Assembly (NCBI GenBank): GCA_029891385.1
Contig: CM057224.1
Location: 36,771,005-36,835,004 of the forward strand
DNA from: Erythroxylum novogranatense
Lineage: Eukaryota; Streptophyta; Magnoliopsida; Malpighiales; Erythroxylaceae
Length of the DNA stretch: 64,000 nt
Direction: 5' to 3'
Positions 33,340-45,549 of this stretch are shown piece by piece (the first letter of the stretch is position 1; every line of letters begins with the position of its first letter). The translations under genes were made by a program, and so were the position numbers. The notes beneath the pieces are model-generated. The model was given only the letters and a program-made list of their open reading frames with translations. It was not told the DNA's origin and ran no database searches.

Positions 33340-34400
33340 GAGATCTTTAGGGTTTTTATACGGGACTGGGAGCTGGGACTGCGACTGCGAGCCCCTTCTT
33401 ATCGCAAGTAACGCAGCCGCTACGCCAACTTCAGAACTCAGACGACGCAAAGCTTTTGTTTCTGTGTACAAACCACTGGTCATTACATGTCTTTGTACTG
33501 TTCCGATTCTCTACTACTCCACTGTCCTTCCCTCGTTTTTGGGGTTTGGTTCGCCAAGTTTTATTAGAAGCCGAACAATGTCCTCCTCGCTTTTATTAGT
33601 TTATGAGGCGTTGCATTCTTTTTCTTTTTTCAAATTGAATTGGGTTGCTTTTTAAGCAATCAATAAAAATGAAAATTTTGCACTTAAATCATAGGCCTTT
33701 TCTGATGATAAATTAATCGGGGTGGCCTGAGCTAGGTGCATAAAGAAAAAACACTTGGAAGATGGATCCACAGGCAATGGCCTCCTCACATGCGTCTTGT
33801 CTACTAAGTCCATCTAACATTCACTCATTGTTTTGATAATTGAGTTGCGTAGATGCAGGCTTTCGTTGCACACTTGCACTTTTTACTTTGTGGGTTTTGG
33901 GCAGAATGATATAGGGGGGGTGGGGGGGATGAAAGCTAGATTTCCCGGTCTTACTTGAGCACAAGTTGCTTTTTGATTGTTGGTGCCAAGTTCATGTGAT
34001 TGTTTTGGGGTGCTGTGGACCACTATGTATACATCCTATAATGCTTGTTTGGGATTGTTGACTGGGATTTTGTTGAATCTGTTAGAAGTTAAAATTTGGT
34101 GAATTGGCCTTGAGCACGACGGTGGGTGGTGTACTCGCTTGCCCGCTTACAGAATTTTTTCAAATTAAAAAAAAAAAAAGAGTTTAGTGCTTCCTGTCTA
34201 CTAATTCCATCTAACACCTGCGTTTGCTGTTCTGCCCAAGTGAACCAACACAATAACTTTTTGTTTTTTTGTGGTTTTTGTTTGCAATATGTGTGTCTTC
34301 TGCCTAACTGCATGAAGCATAAGCTGTGGAACTACAAGGAAATGCCGTCGGTTGGGATCATTCCTGTGGCCTGATAGATTTGCATCAAGTTGTTGCTTTC
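33340..34400 (+). other. Possible transcription unit of unclear type
   Basis: At 33342-33360 the plus strand reads TTTAGGGTTTTTATACGGG. AGGGTTT is the plant telo-box often found just upstream of translation-related genes. A G/C-rich, leader-like stretch to 33480 follows, then only short open frames (33464-33655 and 34126-34374). It may be a non-coding or decayed gene. The minus-strand frame at 33295-33483 is an alternative but has no recognisable domain. Confidence 0.25.
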
Positions 34401-34662
34401 TCCTTCTCGTCTCCGCTAGGATGGAATTCTCTTCATTTCATGGATTACCAACTGCGGCATATTCTGACTGTGGGGCACTGATTCTCACGAATGAAGTGCA
34501 TCTTCTTGTAAAAAATTCATGCAGAATCTAACTTCTCTGTAATCTAACTTCTCCTTATCCGAGCACCAATTACTTGGACCTACATGAACTTTAGCTTTAT
34601 AAATTGGGTTTCGCATTAGGCAGAGCAGAGCTCCACCTTTCACTTGTTTGGCTTATTATATA

Positions 34663-34960
34663 TTCCCTCCGATTTATAATAAGAATCGTTTTAGATACAT
34701 TTTAATTATTCAAAATAAGTGTCATTTTTGACTTTATATGTATGTTTATAACTTTTCTTCTAAAATTAACCTTTCATTTTTTTTTCATCCTAATTATACA
34801 GATTACAATTTCAAGACAATTTTTCTCACAATTTCATTTAAGATGCTAATTATGGAGATAATTTTATGAGAATTTAATAAAGGTATATTTATAATTTTAT
34901 TAGCTTTCTTAATAAGCGTGTATTATTTTAAAATGACTGTTATTATGAATCGGTGGAAAT
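34663..34960. mobile_element. Stowaway-like MITE
   Basis: The left end reads TTCCCTCCGATTTATAATAAGAAT. The right end on the opposite strand reads TTTCCACCGATTCATAATAACAGT. This is close to the Stowaway terminal consensus CTCCCTCCG, and ATA flanks both ends, consistent with a TA target. The interior is A/T-rich and non-coding, about 300 bases in all. Confidence 0.7.
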
Positions 34961-35390
34961 ATCTTCTATTTAATCGTCACCTTAATAGTTAGAAATCTCT
35001 TAACCCCGACACAATAATGTTTATTTCTGAAAGGGTAAATCATCAACCCAATCACAGTGAACAATGTTACACTTGCTAATTAATCTTATAGTACCAGATA
35101 CAAACCAAGTATTAGCTTGCCAATAAAGTCGATCTTTTGTATGATTCTTCCACCTCTACGGAAATCTAGTTGAGACGTCCATCAACACTTGTCAGCTTAA
35201 GCAATCAACTTTTGTTCAATATCATTACAGATTCGGAGGATACTCTTTAAAAGTTTCTACTAGGAATGCATAGTAATAACAAAAGCCTACAAAAGTACAT
35301 GCCTTGATGACTTAATATGAAGAGCTAATAGAACACCTAGCACCAAAAGCGTAATATTACCACCAGAATGGTTGTGGGGATGTTGCTAAA

Positions 35391-35573
35391 GGTCAGTCTT
35401 TCAGCATCTTGTTCGCTATTATTATCATAAGTTATCATCTTCCTGAGTGTTGTCAGTACTTAGAAGATGACTAACGGCAAGGTCAGTCTTTCAGCATCTT
35501 GTTCTCTATTATTATTATTACAAGTTCTCATCTTCCTGAGTGTCATCAGCACTTAGAAGATGATTAAGGGCAA
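35391..35573 (-). repeat. 90-bp duplication of the ankyrin gene's 3' end
   Basis: Units 35391-35480 and 35481-35573 both begin GGTCAGTCTTTCAGCATCTT. The upper unit contains the last coding codons and stop of the ankyrin gene. The lower one, now in the 3' UTR or beyond, still encodes HLLSTDNTQEDDNL and a stop on the minus strand, against HLLSADDTQEDENL in the gene. Confidence 0.9.
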
Positions 35574-36894
35574 CTCTTGCCCTTTTCGACTGTGAAGAGG
35601 CCTCATTACTGTTTTCTCCCTCAGCCTTCCTCTTAATTGCTTCATCTTGCTGCTCATCATTGTGCTCAATAGCATTTGCTTCTGCCTCACGATTCTCCAA
35701 ATTTACCTGAAAATGTGGCTTTGGATCAGATTCTTCATCTCTATCTTTTCCACTTGAAGCTCCTTCCTTGGACGACTGTTTCTCTTTTCCACTTGAAGAA
35801 GGTCCTTCTTTAGACGACTGTTCACAATCTTTCAGAAACAAGCGGATTTCCTTACTGCTGGCAAGATCACGAGGAGTCTTTCCTGCCTTTGTCTTGACAG
35901 TAGGACTAGCACCTTTCTTCACCAAGTACTTAACTAGCTCCATATGTGAAGCTTGAGCAGCATAGTGAAGTGCGGTCAGTCCCTTTCGGGTGAAAGTTTT
36001 AACAGGGACTCCAAATGAAACAAGAGTCCGAACAACTTCCAAGTGACCTTTTTGAGAAGCAAAGTGAATTGCGCCCATGTCATCCATGGCAGCAGCACCA
36101 ACATCAGCCTTCTCCTTGCAGAGATAACTTACCACCTGTGCATGCCCTGCCCATGCTGCTAGATGCAATCTACAGAACAAAATTGCTTATGTAAATGAAA
36201 AGAGCTTGTGAAGATCAGCACTCAAAATAGTATCAAAGCTATAACTAAGAACCATAAGACCAAGTAAAACAGAAACTGCAAGAAAATCAATATCAAGAAA
36301 AATAAAAGCAGAAATTATCATAAACAGGCCCTCAATTAGTACAATCTAAAACTTCAGGTTTCATAAAGAAAATCTATTCTTTTCTTGCCAAGAAATTTCA
36401 ATACAGTGTCATTGAATATTGTCGAGAATGCAAAGACTATTCAAAGGCCATTTGCGCAGAAAGTAATCCCACACGAAGCGGGACACTAAGAGCTCTCCAA
36501 CTTATTAGGCCAATAGACATGCTAAAATTTGTTCAATTTAGTGCCATATAAGCTACCGGAAGCTATTTCAGAAACAAAGAGGTGATAAAACATCGACAAT
36601 AGTAACCCACAAGAAAACCTAGAAACTGATCGAGAGTTCGCATGTGAAAACGCAAGCAAAGCTAACGACTGGGCAACACAAATTCAAAGGGACATAATAA
36701 TAAAGAGGAAACAGATAAGGGAAAAAAACATAAGAAAAATGAGGGTAAAGTGAAGAAGGATACGGAGTGCGAGAGTGCCTATCCCTGGAGTTTACTGCTA
36801 AAGGATTGGAGGAGAGTATGGACTGAACCGCACTCAGGTTCCCGGATCTCGCCGCGGCGTGGACGTCTGCGCCGTCTCCTCCGCCTGTTCCCAT
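35518..36894 (-). CDS. Small ankyrin-repeat protein (2 exons, 260 aa)
   Basis: Exons 36764-36894 and 35518-36169 join as SRT-P-LHLAAWAGH through a GT-AG intron and give 260 aa. At least four ankyrin repeats span residues 10 to about 150: VHAAARSGNLSAVQSIL, TPLHLAAWAGHAQVVSYL, GAIHFASQKGHLEVVRTL, TALHYAAQASHMELVKYL, and a partial TPRDLASS. The remaining C-terminal part is acidic and Ser/Lys-rich with a basic SQSKRARVALNHLL end, a possible nuclear signal. It resembles the small plant ankyrin protein typified by Arabidopsis At4g19150 (from memory). The role is unknown; ankyrin repeats bind proteins. The start is the first ATG. The gene's 3' end is tandemly duplicated just downstream. Confidence 0.9.
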
Positions 36895-37220
36895 TTTTTT
36901 CGTGCCCTCTCGCAAATTATTAACGGTCTCTCTCCTCTTCTGCGAGTAACAACTTTAAGGTTACGAAGTCGGCTTAGTTTTCTATGTGACTGTTGAATGA
37001 TGGGTTTCATAAAATTGCAATCGTGATATTTTATATATCAAAATAATTTTTTATTACTCTTTTAAATATCATTGTTATAAGCTCTTAGTTCACATAAATG
37101 CTATCTTCAATGGGTACAGGGTGGCTGTTCTCGTCTTTATATGCCATTGGCACCCAAAAATAGGCAATAAATAGACAGGCACAAAGTAACTTACAGAAAC
37201 GGACATAAGTGAATTGATCA
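36895..37220. other. Upstream region of the ankyrin gene
   Basis: A CTCTCTCCTCTTC pyrimidine tract near 36929 on the plus strand lies where the leader and promoter should be. No gene was seen up to the SINE. Confidence 0.35.
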
Positions 37221-37237
37221 CATCTTCAATATATACT

Positions 37238-37490
37238 TGTGCAAGGTTGAATCTCCAACTCAAAGAGCCCTTTACACCCTGGTCAGATGAAGTAATTGAA
37301 AAGATGTAAATTAAGTACTCAGTGATTTGTTAAAAGGGAGGTAAACAATTAAGTTTACAAAGAAATTTCACCTTCAAAGTTTCATGAGGAGTTTCAAGAG
37401 TATTCTTCTCACACTGCAATAGTGAAATTCAAACCTTGCACCTTGTCACAAATCTGCTCCTCCGAAATCAACTGAGCTACGTCCTACGGG
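37238..37490 (-). mobile_element. tRNA-derived SINE with 17-bp target duplication
   Basis: Perfect direct repeats CATCTTCAATATATACT lie at 37221-37237 and 37491-37507. The minus strand starts at 37490 and within 25 bases has TAGCTCAGTTGA (37468-37479), a polymerase III A box. GGTTTGAATTT (37425-37435) is a decayed B box at about tRNA spacing. The element is about 250 bases. No long poly-A tail is visible. Confidence 0.8.
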
Positions 37491-37507
37491 CATCTTCAAT
37501 ATATACT

Positions 37508-39899
37508 AATATGATTAATAGGCACTATCTGCTAATGAACTTTCTCTTTAGCGATAAAATAATTTAATTCTATATGTTTAAGGCATTTTGAATATTTATT
37601 GTTCTTGAAAAAGAACATTTACTAAATTATTACGATAAAATTTTAACATTTTAGTGATGATGTTAACAACTCCAAGTCCTGATAAAATTCCACAAATGCA
37701 ATGTATAAACTGTAATTTTAAAATATGCCACAAACTCTACTTCGATAATTGATGAAGCAATATTAGACTCTTTATCAGTCTTTCATGATATTTGCTTCAT
37801 TCGCTAAAAGAAACATATAACTAAATGTTAATTTTTTGCTATCCAGACACTTTAAGATGATAAGATTTTAAATTCACGAACATATAGTTATTTGTTCCTT
37901 GCAATAACATAAATACTTTTTTGGTAGCTTTTCAATAAATAGTTTTAGGGTTGCTTTGATATTTGTTTATATTGATTTTGTGAGGGCTGAAGTGGTTAAA
38001 ACAAAAAAATTCTAAATCAACAAGAACCCAAAGGATCTTGTCATGCAACCCATTTAAATACCAAAAAAGCACATAGTGAAAGTATGTACACTATTATACC
38101 TTGAACTTGGGCTCTAAACTAAATAGAATATTTTACGACTATGTCTTCTTCTTCATCGTTGTTCCTTCTTGCTCACAGTTGTGTTTCCTTTGCATCAAGT
38201 GAGATGCATTATAAGGTATCCACTAAAGATTGATTAAAAGACTCAAAGGTTTCCAAAGCTAGATGATATTTCAATGGGTTATCATTTGATTCTAAAATTT
38301 TCAAAAATAAACCATTTAAATGAGGATTTGTTACTCAATAAATAAGCTAAATGGCAAAGCTTTTGGTTCTTGTCAAATGGAAGAAGAAAATCGCAAGTTT
38401 GGAAGAAGACAAAAGAGAAAAATGAAAAGTTGAAACCGTGAAGAGAGGAAGATGAAAAGAAACAACATCAACTCTTTTTCAAAAATCATAAATATGAAAA
38501 TCCTTTCTTACTTTTTTTTTTTTTTTGTTGACAAAACTAGGGTTAAAAGGGTCTCTTGAAAAAAAGTCTCAAATGCCCTTATTTAAAAGTAGCAAATGAA
38601 CAAAGCATAAGGTTAAAATTCACGAGGGTTTAAACATATCCTTATGTTATTTGCATGGACAACGTATGTCCTTGTAAATATGGCATTGTAACTTTCATTT
38701 AATTGCCATTTTGTCACTTTGCCACTTTGTCATTTAATCTCATGCTTCAAAATAATTAAGCATTTGACCCAATTGCCATATAACTATACCATATAATTAT
38801 ATATGTATTTTTTTTATGAGCAATAAATTTATAGGATATGTCATACATATCAAATAAATTTATCTAGGATTAAATCATTATCTAAAAATAATTTTAGATA
38901 CCATATGACGACCAAAATAATTTTAACACTTAAAATTGATTTTATCGTCAAATTCATATCTCCGTATGATTTACTAGAATAATTTCCTTTTTCTAATCAA
39001 ATCTTTTCTAGTGTAACCTATTGAGATCCATGTCATATTGACAATAGAATTAAAACTCCTTTTAATTCTATACATCATAAGCGGTATATAGCAAAATAAA
39101 TTATAATTACTCAAATGACATAGATGATAAGTATTAGATACAAATCACAATCCCGAAGCAAAATTTGTCCATGTCAACTTTCTTGTCTCATAATATCCTA
39201 AATAAATGCAAGATTATAATATAATTTTGCCATGTCAACTTTCTTGTCTCATAATATCCTAAATAAATGCAAGATTAGAATATATCATTCCTACCAATTT
39301 ATTCCTTCTTGATTTTCAAAGTAAATCGTAAGTATGATTAACTCCTTAATCCTATTGCATGCATACAATATTACTTTATCAAGAGCTCATAGATATTATC
39401 GCTCATATCTTATACGAGGGACGACAGTATTTTTAATGAACATTTATCTTCTATACAAGTCATGCACACTGTGGCATTATCTGTATAGCTACCTATTATG
39501 GTTAGCATTAGACAATGCCAACAAATACTCATTTTTCATGTAAGGAAATGAACATCTCATACCATAGAATTCATGACACATATGAAACATTGATGACATA
39601 AACACAATCCTAATAATGTCTCCTTTAAGGTCTATCGAATACCATAATCTCCATTACATATCTGTGTGATTAAATCAATAACTCCTTCTTGAAGGATTTG
39701 CATAACATCACCATCATTTAATCCACACACTAATCTTTTAGTGGTTAATTAATATTCCATGTTAATTACCAAGATTAGCGACATTTCAGAGTAATCATTG
39801 TTTTTTATTATAGAGTTTTACAATCGGAGTCCTCAACTCGAATAATCTATAAATAATGAGAACTCATGGAACAAAACGATATAAATCATTTAATTTATG
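37508..39899. other. A/T-rich DNA, probably decayed retroelement
   Basis: No gene was seen. It lies downstream, in minus-strand direction, of the old copia pol relic. It probably holds that element's 3' part and LTR debris, but I could not define an LTR. Confidence 0.35.
39170..39291. repeat. 61-bp tandem duplication
   Basis: Two near-identical copies begin CATGTCAACTTTCTTGTCTC and end AAATGCAAGATTA. Confidence 0.9.
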
Positions 39900-41640
39900 A
39901 ACATAACTGTTATAATACAACCATCCAATGATTGATTTCTAGATCATAACACTAACAATTTAACATCCCATTCGTGAAATTAATACACAATCTTGTATAA
40001 GTTTGCAAATACATCAAATTGCCCACAACCATAGTATAAGGAATTGATTCCATCCAATTTCATTCTACATTATTGTTTGGACATTGCATGAAACTAAATT
40101 TATTCTCTATTTGAATAGGAACATTACATATTGAAAGTTTGCCCATATTAAATCTCTAAAATTCTTTCAATATAAGATCTATGAGATAACCCTAATAATC
40201 CTTAATAATTTATAAAAAATTCAATTATTATCGATAAGATGTCTCTCGTATATCTTTCATCTCAAAATTATCGTAGATAAAATCTTTTCTCACAGGTAAT
40301 ATGCTTAAATCATTAGCAACAAGTAAGTTATTATCAATATATAAAACTAGGAACCCAAACTTACTCTCACTAATATTTTAGTTTATACACAAATTAACAA
40401 TAGTTTTCAAAAACTAAGAGATGTTATAATATAATTGAACTTAAGGTACCATCGTCAAGCTTGTTTAAGACTATATATTTACTCCCTAAGTTTACACAAC
40501 ATTTGACCTTTTATTAAAAAACCTTCAGGTTGGTCTATAAATATATCATCCTCAATATTCTCTTGATTTTCATTTGGCACAACTCTAAATTATACTGAGC
40601 CACCAATAACATTACAAGCCTTGATGGGTCTTTCTTTAAGACAAGTGAAAAATGTTTCTTTAATCAATACCACCTTTTTTAGTATAACTTTTGATAACAA
40701 ATCTCATTTTATATCATTCAACATAGCCATTTATGTCATGTTTAGTTTAAAAACCCGACTTACACTTAAATTGCCAACAAACTTTTGACAATTTATCAAG
40801 AACCCAAAATTTTGTTGTTTTTCATGAATTTTAATTCATCTTTCGTAACATCAATCCACTTTAGACTCTGCACATTCTGTGCCTTATGAAAACGAAACTA
40901 GATCTTTATTGATTCAAATTTAAACAATTAACTCTTGTAAATAAACTATACAATCATTCAAATTTTCCTTTCTCTATAAGATCTTCTCAAATGTATTATT
41001 TCTTGTAGTTTATATACAGCATATGATTATAAGTTAGTGTTTTACATATGTATTCCTTTAGTCAAATATTGTTCAACATTGTCTAACTATTAATCACTAG
41101 AATAATATTTGGAACAACTGTAAATGAATGAGTCTTAATGAACATAGGAACATTTACCTCTACTTTTTTATACCTATATTTTTGTTCATTACCCCACTGA
41201 CTTTACCATTCTTAGTTAATCTAGCATTTCCATAATTCTAGGACCGTGATTTAAATAAAACCTAAATCGTTTGGATTTCTCTAAGTAACTTATAATGTAA
41301 CTACTAATAATTCTATAATATAATTTCCTTTCATGTGGATAAAAATCCTTATCTTTGCTGGGCAATCCTAAATAAACAAATGTCTCAAACTAGGTCTCTT
41401 TTCAGTCTATAGTTGAAAAGAAGTTATTGGAACTATCTAACTATAGACCTTGTTTAATAAATACATAATAGTTTTAAAGACATACATCTACAAATATTTA
41501 GGTAACAATGAGTTACTCATTATGCAATTAATTAAATCCATCAATGTCCTAATTATGCTGACTCATAATGTTTCCTATAGTATTCAACCTCTTTGTGATA
41601 TAACTTTTACCTTTTTTGTCTAATTGCCTTTTTAACCTTA
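39900..41640 (-). pseudogene. Very old Ty1-copia pol relic (integrase to RT)
   Basis: Degenerate but ordered copia domains can be followed on the minus strand. Integrase C-terminal: KTIMYLLNKV, then RPSLRHLF, then CPAKIRIF (41550-41340). RT: WIDVTKDELKFMK (about 40850), ETFF and KDPSRLVMLLVAQ (about 40620), QPEGFLIKGQML (about 40520), and VLYIDNNLLVANDLSILP (about 40350, where the catalytic YVDD has become YIDN), ending VVGNLMYLQTYTR (about 40000). Dozens of stops and frameshifts show great age. Confidence 0.7.
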
Positions 41641-42585
41641 ATAATATATACCTCAAGAACAACAACCAAACACAATGATTAAGAACCCTAACCGATTCAA
41701 CCAGTTTAACCATAAAAATCTTAGATCGTCCAATTTTTGATTCGATTTTTAACTTTTAAATTCAAATTTTAAATAAATTTTATTATTAAAACTAATCATT
41801 TTATTAATTAATTAGTCAATTTTGTAAATTAATAAGTTCTTATAAATCAAAATAAATTAATTAATGTTCATTTACTAATATCTTTTTCAATTAAACTTTA
41901 AATTCATTGATCGATAAAGACAAACTTTTTCAATCATATTTTAAAATTTTAATTTTATTTAATCTTTGGTCGGCTTAATGATAGTGTAATACCGATTGAC
42001 CCTTTTAAACGTTAAACCTCTTGTCTTATCGGTTTAACTTTCAATCTGATTTTTAAAATATTATAATTCACGTTGAGTTTAAGAATTTTATTCTCTTTAA
42101 AGAAAAATTAAAAAAAAAATCGAGATGTTTAGCATTAACAAGCTTATAAAGGGTAAAACTTTTCTATTCATAATTATTTACATTAATATAGACGACAACG
42201 AATGTTATTAACATATGAAAACCAAAGTTAATATTTGTAATTAATATGGATAGCAAAAGGCTAGTCCAGGTCCCGCAGCCCAAGCCCAATTATAGCTGAT
42301 TTATTATTTTTAAAAAAGTTCAAACGGGTAACAACAAAGATCTCTTCTTTAACTTAGTTAACGGGTAACAACAGAGGTCTCTTATGTGAATTGAAATTCG
42401 TTTTTGATATTCTTGAAAGAATTTCGGAGGAATTGAAGCCTACTCAGTGAGTGGATTTACTGTTTAACTTCTATTCTGGAAACCTGGTTTTCGTAGTTTC
42501 ATCCACTTTTCTAGTTGGAAAATTTTGAACACAGATACGAATTCAAAGCCCATGGTCCATGGACTTTGTGCGGGAGGTAGTAGAA
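41641..42585. other. A/T-rich DNA with MITE-like and short tandem motifs
   Basis: From 41680 to 42060 there are scattered ACCGATT/TCGGTTTAAC motifs that loosely resemble the MITE at 62871-63184. At 42325-42385 the block AACGGGTAACAACA occurs twice, each followed by TCTCTT. No gene was seen. Confidence 0.35.
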
Positions 42586-42597
42586 GAAGGGGGGTTT

Positions 42598-42797
42598 TTT
42601 TTTTTTCGGTCTGATCAGGGTATTCACCGGCAGACTCAATGACTAATCCCCTCGTTGGCTTGTAGGCACCTCATAGGATGAAACAACTGGCTCAAAGATT
42701 TAAGGCTGCTCCATACTCAAAATTAAGGATCGAACCCATAATTTTTTGTTAAAGATGGATGAGTCCCTTCCACTCAACCACACCCCTTAGGTTAAAG
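42598..42797 (-). mobile_element. tRNA-derived SINE with poly-A tail and 12-bp target duplication
   Basis: Direct repeats GAAGGGGGGTTT lie at 42586-42597 and 42798-42809. The minus strand begins with a tRNA-like head: GTGGTTGAGTGG (A box, 42770-42781) and GGTTCGATCC (perfect B box, 42727-42736), 33 bases apart. It ends in a run of A (plus-strand T run near 42595-42606). At about 200 bases with a tail and target-site repeats, it is a classic plant SINE. Confidence 0.88.
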
Positions 42798-42809
42798 GAA
42801 GGGGGGTTT

Positions 42810-43033
42810 CCAATACACTAATAATTAACTCAAACATAATCAGGATAGGTAATACGGGATGACAAATCATTGTTTGTCACAACCATTTGCTTGATGTAAG
42901 TACAGTTCACGAGGAAAAGGATAGATACATTGTTGAAAACATACATGTGACATCATCAAATAGTGTAAAATCCTGATTACACGGAATGAATCAATATATG
43001 AACACAGGCAACTTCATAGCAAATGTTTTGGCT
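42810..43033. other. 3' region of the EF-hand gene
   Basis: Non-coding sequence just beyond the stop codon; it should hold the 3' UTR. No polyadenylation signal was assigned. Confidence 0.35.
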
Positions 43034-45245
43034 TCATATTCTACAGTTGGCCGCTGCGTGAAAGAGCAAGAGCATCAGCAAAATGCATCGTATTATTTGT
43101 ATGTGTCTAGGTTGGATCGGTCTACTTACTGCAATACACAAACTGGTTCAGATCAAGGGTAACCCTGCCTTGCTTAGCTGTATCAAATGCATTGAAAAGA
43201 TTCCTGGAATGACCACAATGTGAAATCATTAATGAAATAGAAGAACAAATTAAATGGTAGCTTCCAAGAATAATGTAATATATGCCTGCTCAAGCAGCTC
43301 CCAAAGGAGAACGAACTCGTGTTTATTTCATGAAATTGATGTCGAATCATTTGTTTGATCAAACATGAAAATCAGCATGAAATTGACTTTATGCGATACT
43401 CAAACACAATTATGTATAATGCACTACTAAAAAATCTCTTAGTCGTAAATGGTATAAAGTCTAATATTTAAGGAATACCAACCGAGCAGACTGCAAAAAG
43501 ATACTAAGAGATATAAATTTATCCAGACGGAATCTCCCGCTCTTCTTATCATCAAAGCTCTGTAGAATAAAGCCCATATTTAATTGTTAAGTTAAATAAA
43601 AAGAGTTTACTACCACGCATACATAAATCAATTCGGAATCAACAGAGAGTCGGTCTTCACTATTAGGATGGTAAATCGTAGATCATTCAGCAGACTAGAT
43701 GAAAAAACAAATCTCAAAGAGCATCAGTCTAGATAGTTAACAATTGAATGTTACTATGCAGTACATCTTTGCAACATAAGTGTATAATGGCATCTGAGAG
43801 CACAGAAGTAAAAGCCTCACCTCACAAACAGTGTAAAAAGCAGGAGTGTCCAGTGAGAAACCAATTTTCACCAATGCCTGAAATCAACATTCAACATTTC
43901 AAAACGAATGAACAAAAGAAGAACATGTGGATGAAGGATGAGGATTAGAATCGGTTTCAATTCTTGAGTTCAAATATATGTATCTAGGCATGGACAAAGA
44001 ACAGTGATGAGAAAAACAAAACAAATATAAGTTAAGAAGTTTTTCTGGCTGAAGAACTTTGTCAACAATATATACACTGGCTTCAAATAGTAACCAGAAA
44101 AGTGTAAATTTTTAGAAAATACCTCATATACATCATCAGGAACTAGATATCCACGACCCCTGTTTCAAGACAAACCAGGCTGTTAACAAGAATTTAACCT
44201 CAACTGCTTGAAACTTGGGTGCCAGTACAGAGGCATAAGTGCATGATCATAACACAAGTCAAAGATTGGAATGAAGAAAAGAATATGAACCCGAAGTCAA
44301 ACGACCTAGTCACAAATTTGCAGTCTAAATTATTGCATTTCTGCAAGAAAATGATCTGCAAGTATGTTTTCAAAATCCATTGATCCTAATTGTAATTCAT
44401 CAGGAACTGCAGTCCAGTAAAGAGCTGTATCACGTTAACTAACATAGAAGTGCTAAGAAAGCAGAATCCACAAAACAATCAATATAAGACTTGCCAAGTA
44501 CTGGACATATTTATGTTTTACGAGCACCGTCCAACTTAATTAACTTTCTCTAGCAATGGGCAACATCATCATAAACCCCATCAACTAGGCAAACATACCA
44601 ATCCTTATCAACTAACACAATAATGCATCACTAGTATAAGAAGGACAACAAATCACCTCTCTAAGTCTGAGAACGCCCGTTGGACCTGTAACAGCAGAAT
44701 AACAGATAAAATGGACCTAATAATTTTAATGCATACAAGTAGAATAATGATAAGAAGAAATCAACTGACTGACCTTTATAAGGAATTTGTTGAGAGCAAT
44801 AAATTCTGCAGACAATGGGGAAAATAATCAAAACCCATCCGAAGCTCCAAAAGCTAAAGCGGTACGAAGTAAAGGGATTGAAATTTACCGTCAAAACTCA
44901 TAGTTCCATTCTTATCAAAGTCATACATCCTGTCACAACAAATAATCAACTTAGTACAGACCCCAAAACACGAACAAGAAGAGGAGAAGTAAAGTGAAAC
45001 CTGATCATTTGTTGCACAATTGATAGAGGGAATTCGAGGTTTCCAACAGCCAAAGCGCTCTGATCACCAAACCCACGGGAGAGATTGATCAAGAAAAGCC
45101 CTCATATACACTCACATATAATATAGAGAGAGAGAGTGAGAGAGAGAGAGAGAGTGTGTACTTTTAGCTGAGTGGCAGTGATGCTTCCGGTTCCGTCTGA
45201 GTCAACCCGGTCGAACCACTCCCTCAGAATTGCCGTGTTCTCCAT
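43034..45245 (-). CDS. Penta-EF-hand-like calcium-binding protein (10 coding exons, 169 aa)
   Basis: Exons on the minus strand: 45162-45245, 45001-45059, 44889-44929, 44774-44805, 44657-44685, 44123-44159, 43821-43877, 43483-43559, 43130-43203, 43034-43053. All phases agree and sum to 510 nt. The first EF loop is VDSDGTGSITATQL, with Gln in place of the usual final Glu. The second, YDFDKNGTMSFDEF, is canonical. SFDDKKSGRFRLDKF and AFDTAKQGRVTLDLNQF look degenerate. The C-terminus FVYCTANCRI matches plant sorcin/peflin-like proteins that bind calcium and membranes. Without the 20-base last exon the frame would end YCSK. Intron 1 holds a GA microsatellite. Confidence 0.93.
45119..45157. repeat. 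GA microsatellite in intron 1 of the EF-hand gene
   Basis: About 38 bases of AG repeats with two GTG interruptions, only a few bases inside the intron 1 donor site. Confidence 0.9.
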
Positions 45246-45549
45246 TTTCGATTCTTCGCTGCAAATAATACGGAACCCGCCGTGTTGTGGCCTTTTCTCT
45301 GAGCGGTCTACGGTGTCGTTCCATGACCGAGGAACTTTGATGATGGCAGCAATAGCCTGGAAATTTGCTGGCACGTTCAAATTGGTCCACATCACTTTCT
45401 TAAATTTCTTTTCGACAAAATTAAGTAAAATCACAGTATTTTAATTTGGTTTTCAGATCGAAATTAACATATTGATTTGATTGAATCTAAAATTTAAATC
45501 ATAAAAAACATATTGATTTGATTTGAACTTTTTGGTCTATCTAACAATT
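45246..45549. other. Upstream region of the EF-hand gene
   Basis: The 5' leader and promoter side. Overlapping open frames on both strands at 45172-45444 have no recognisable domain and are taken as chance. Confidence 0.4.

Noticed and set aside
37425..37490. tRNA gene
   Set aside because: A and B boxes are present but the cloverleaf cannot be completed, and the piece is bounded by SINE target duplications.
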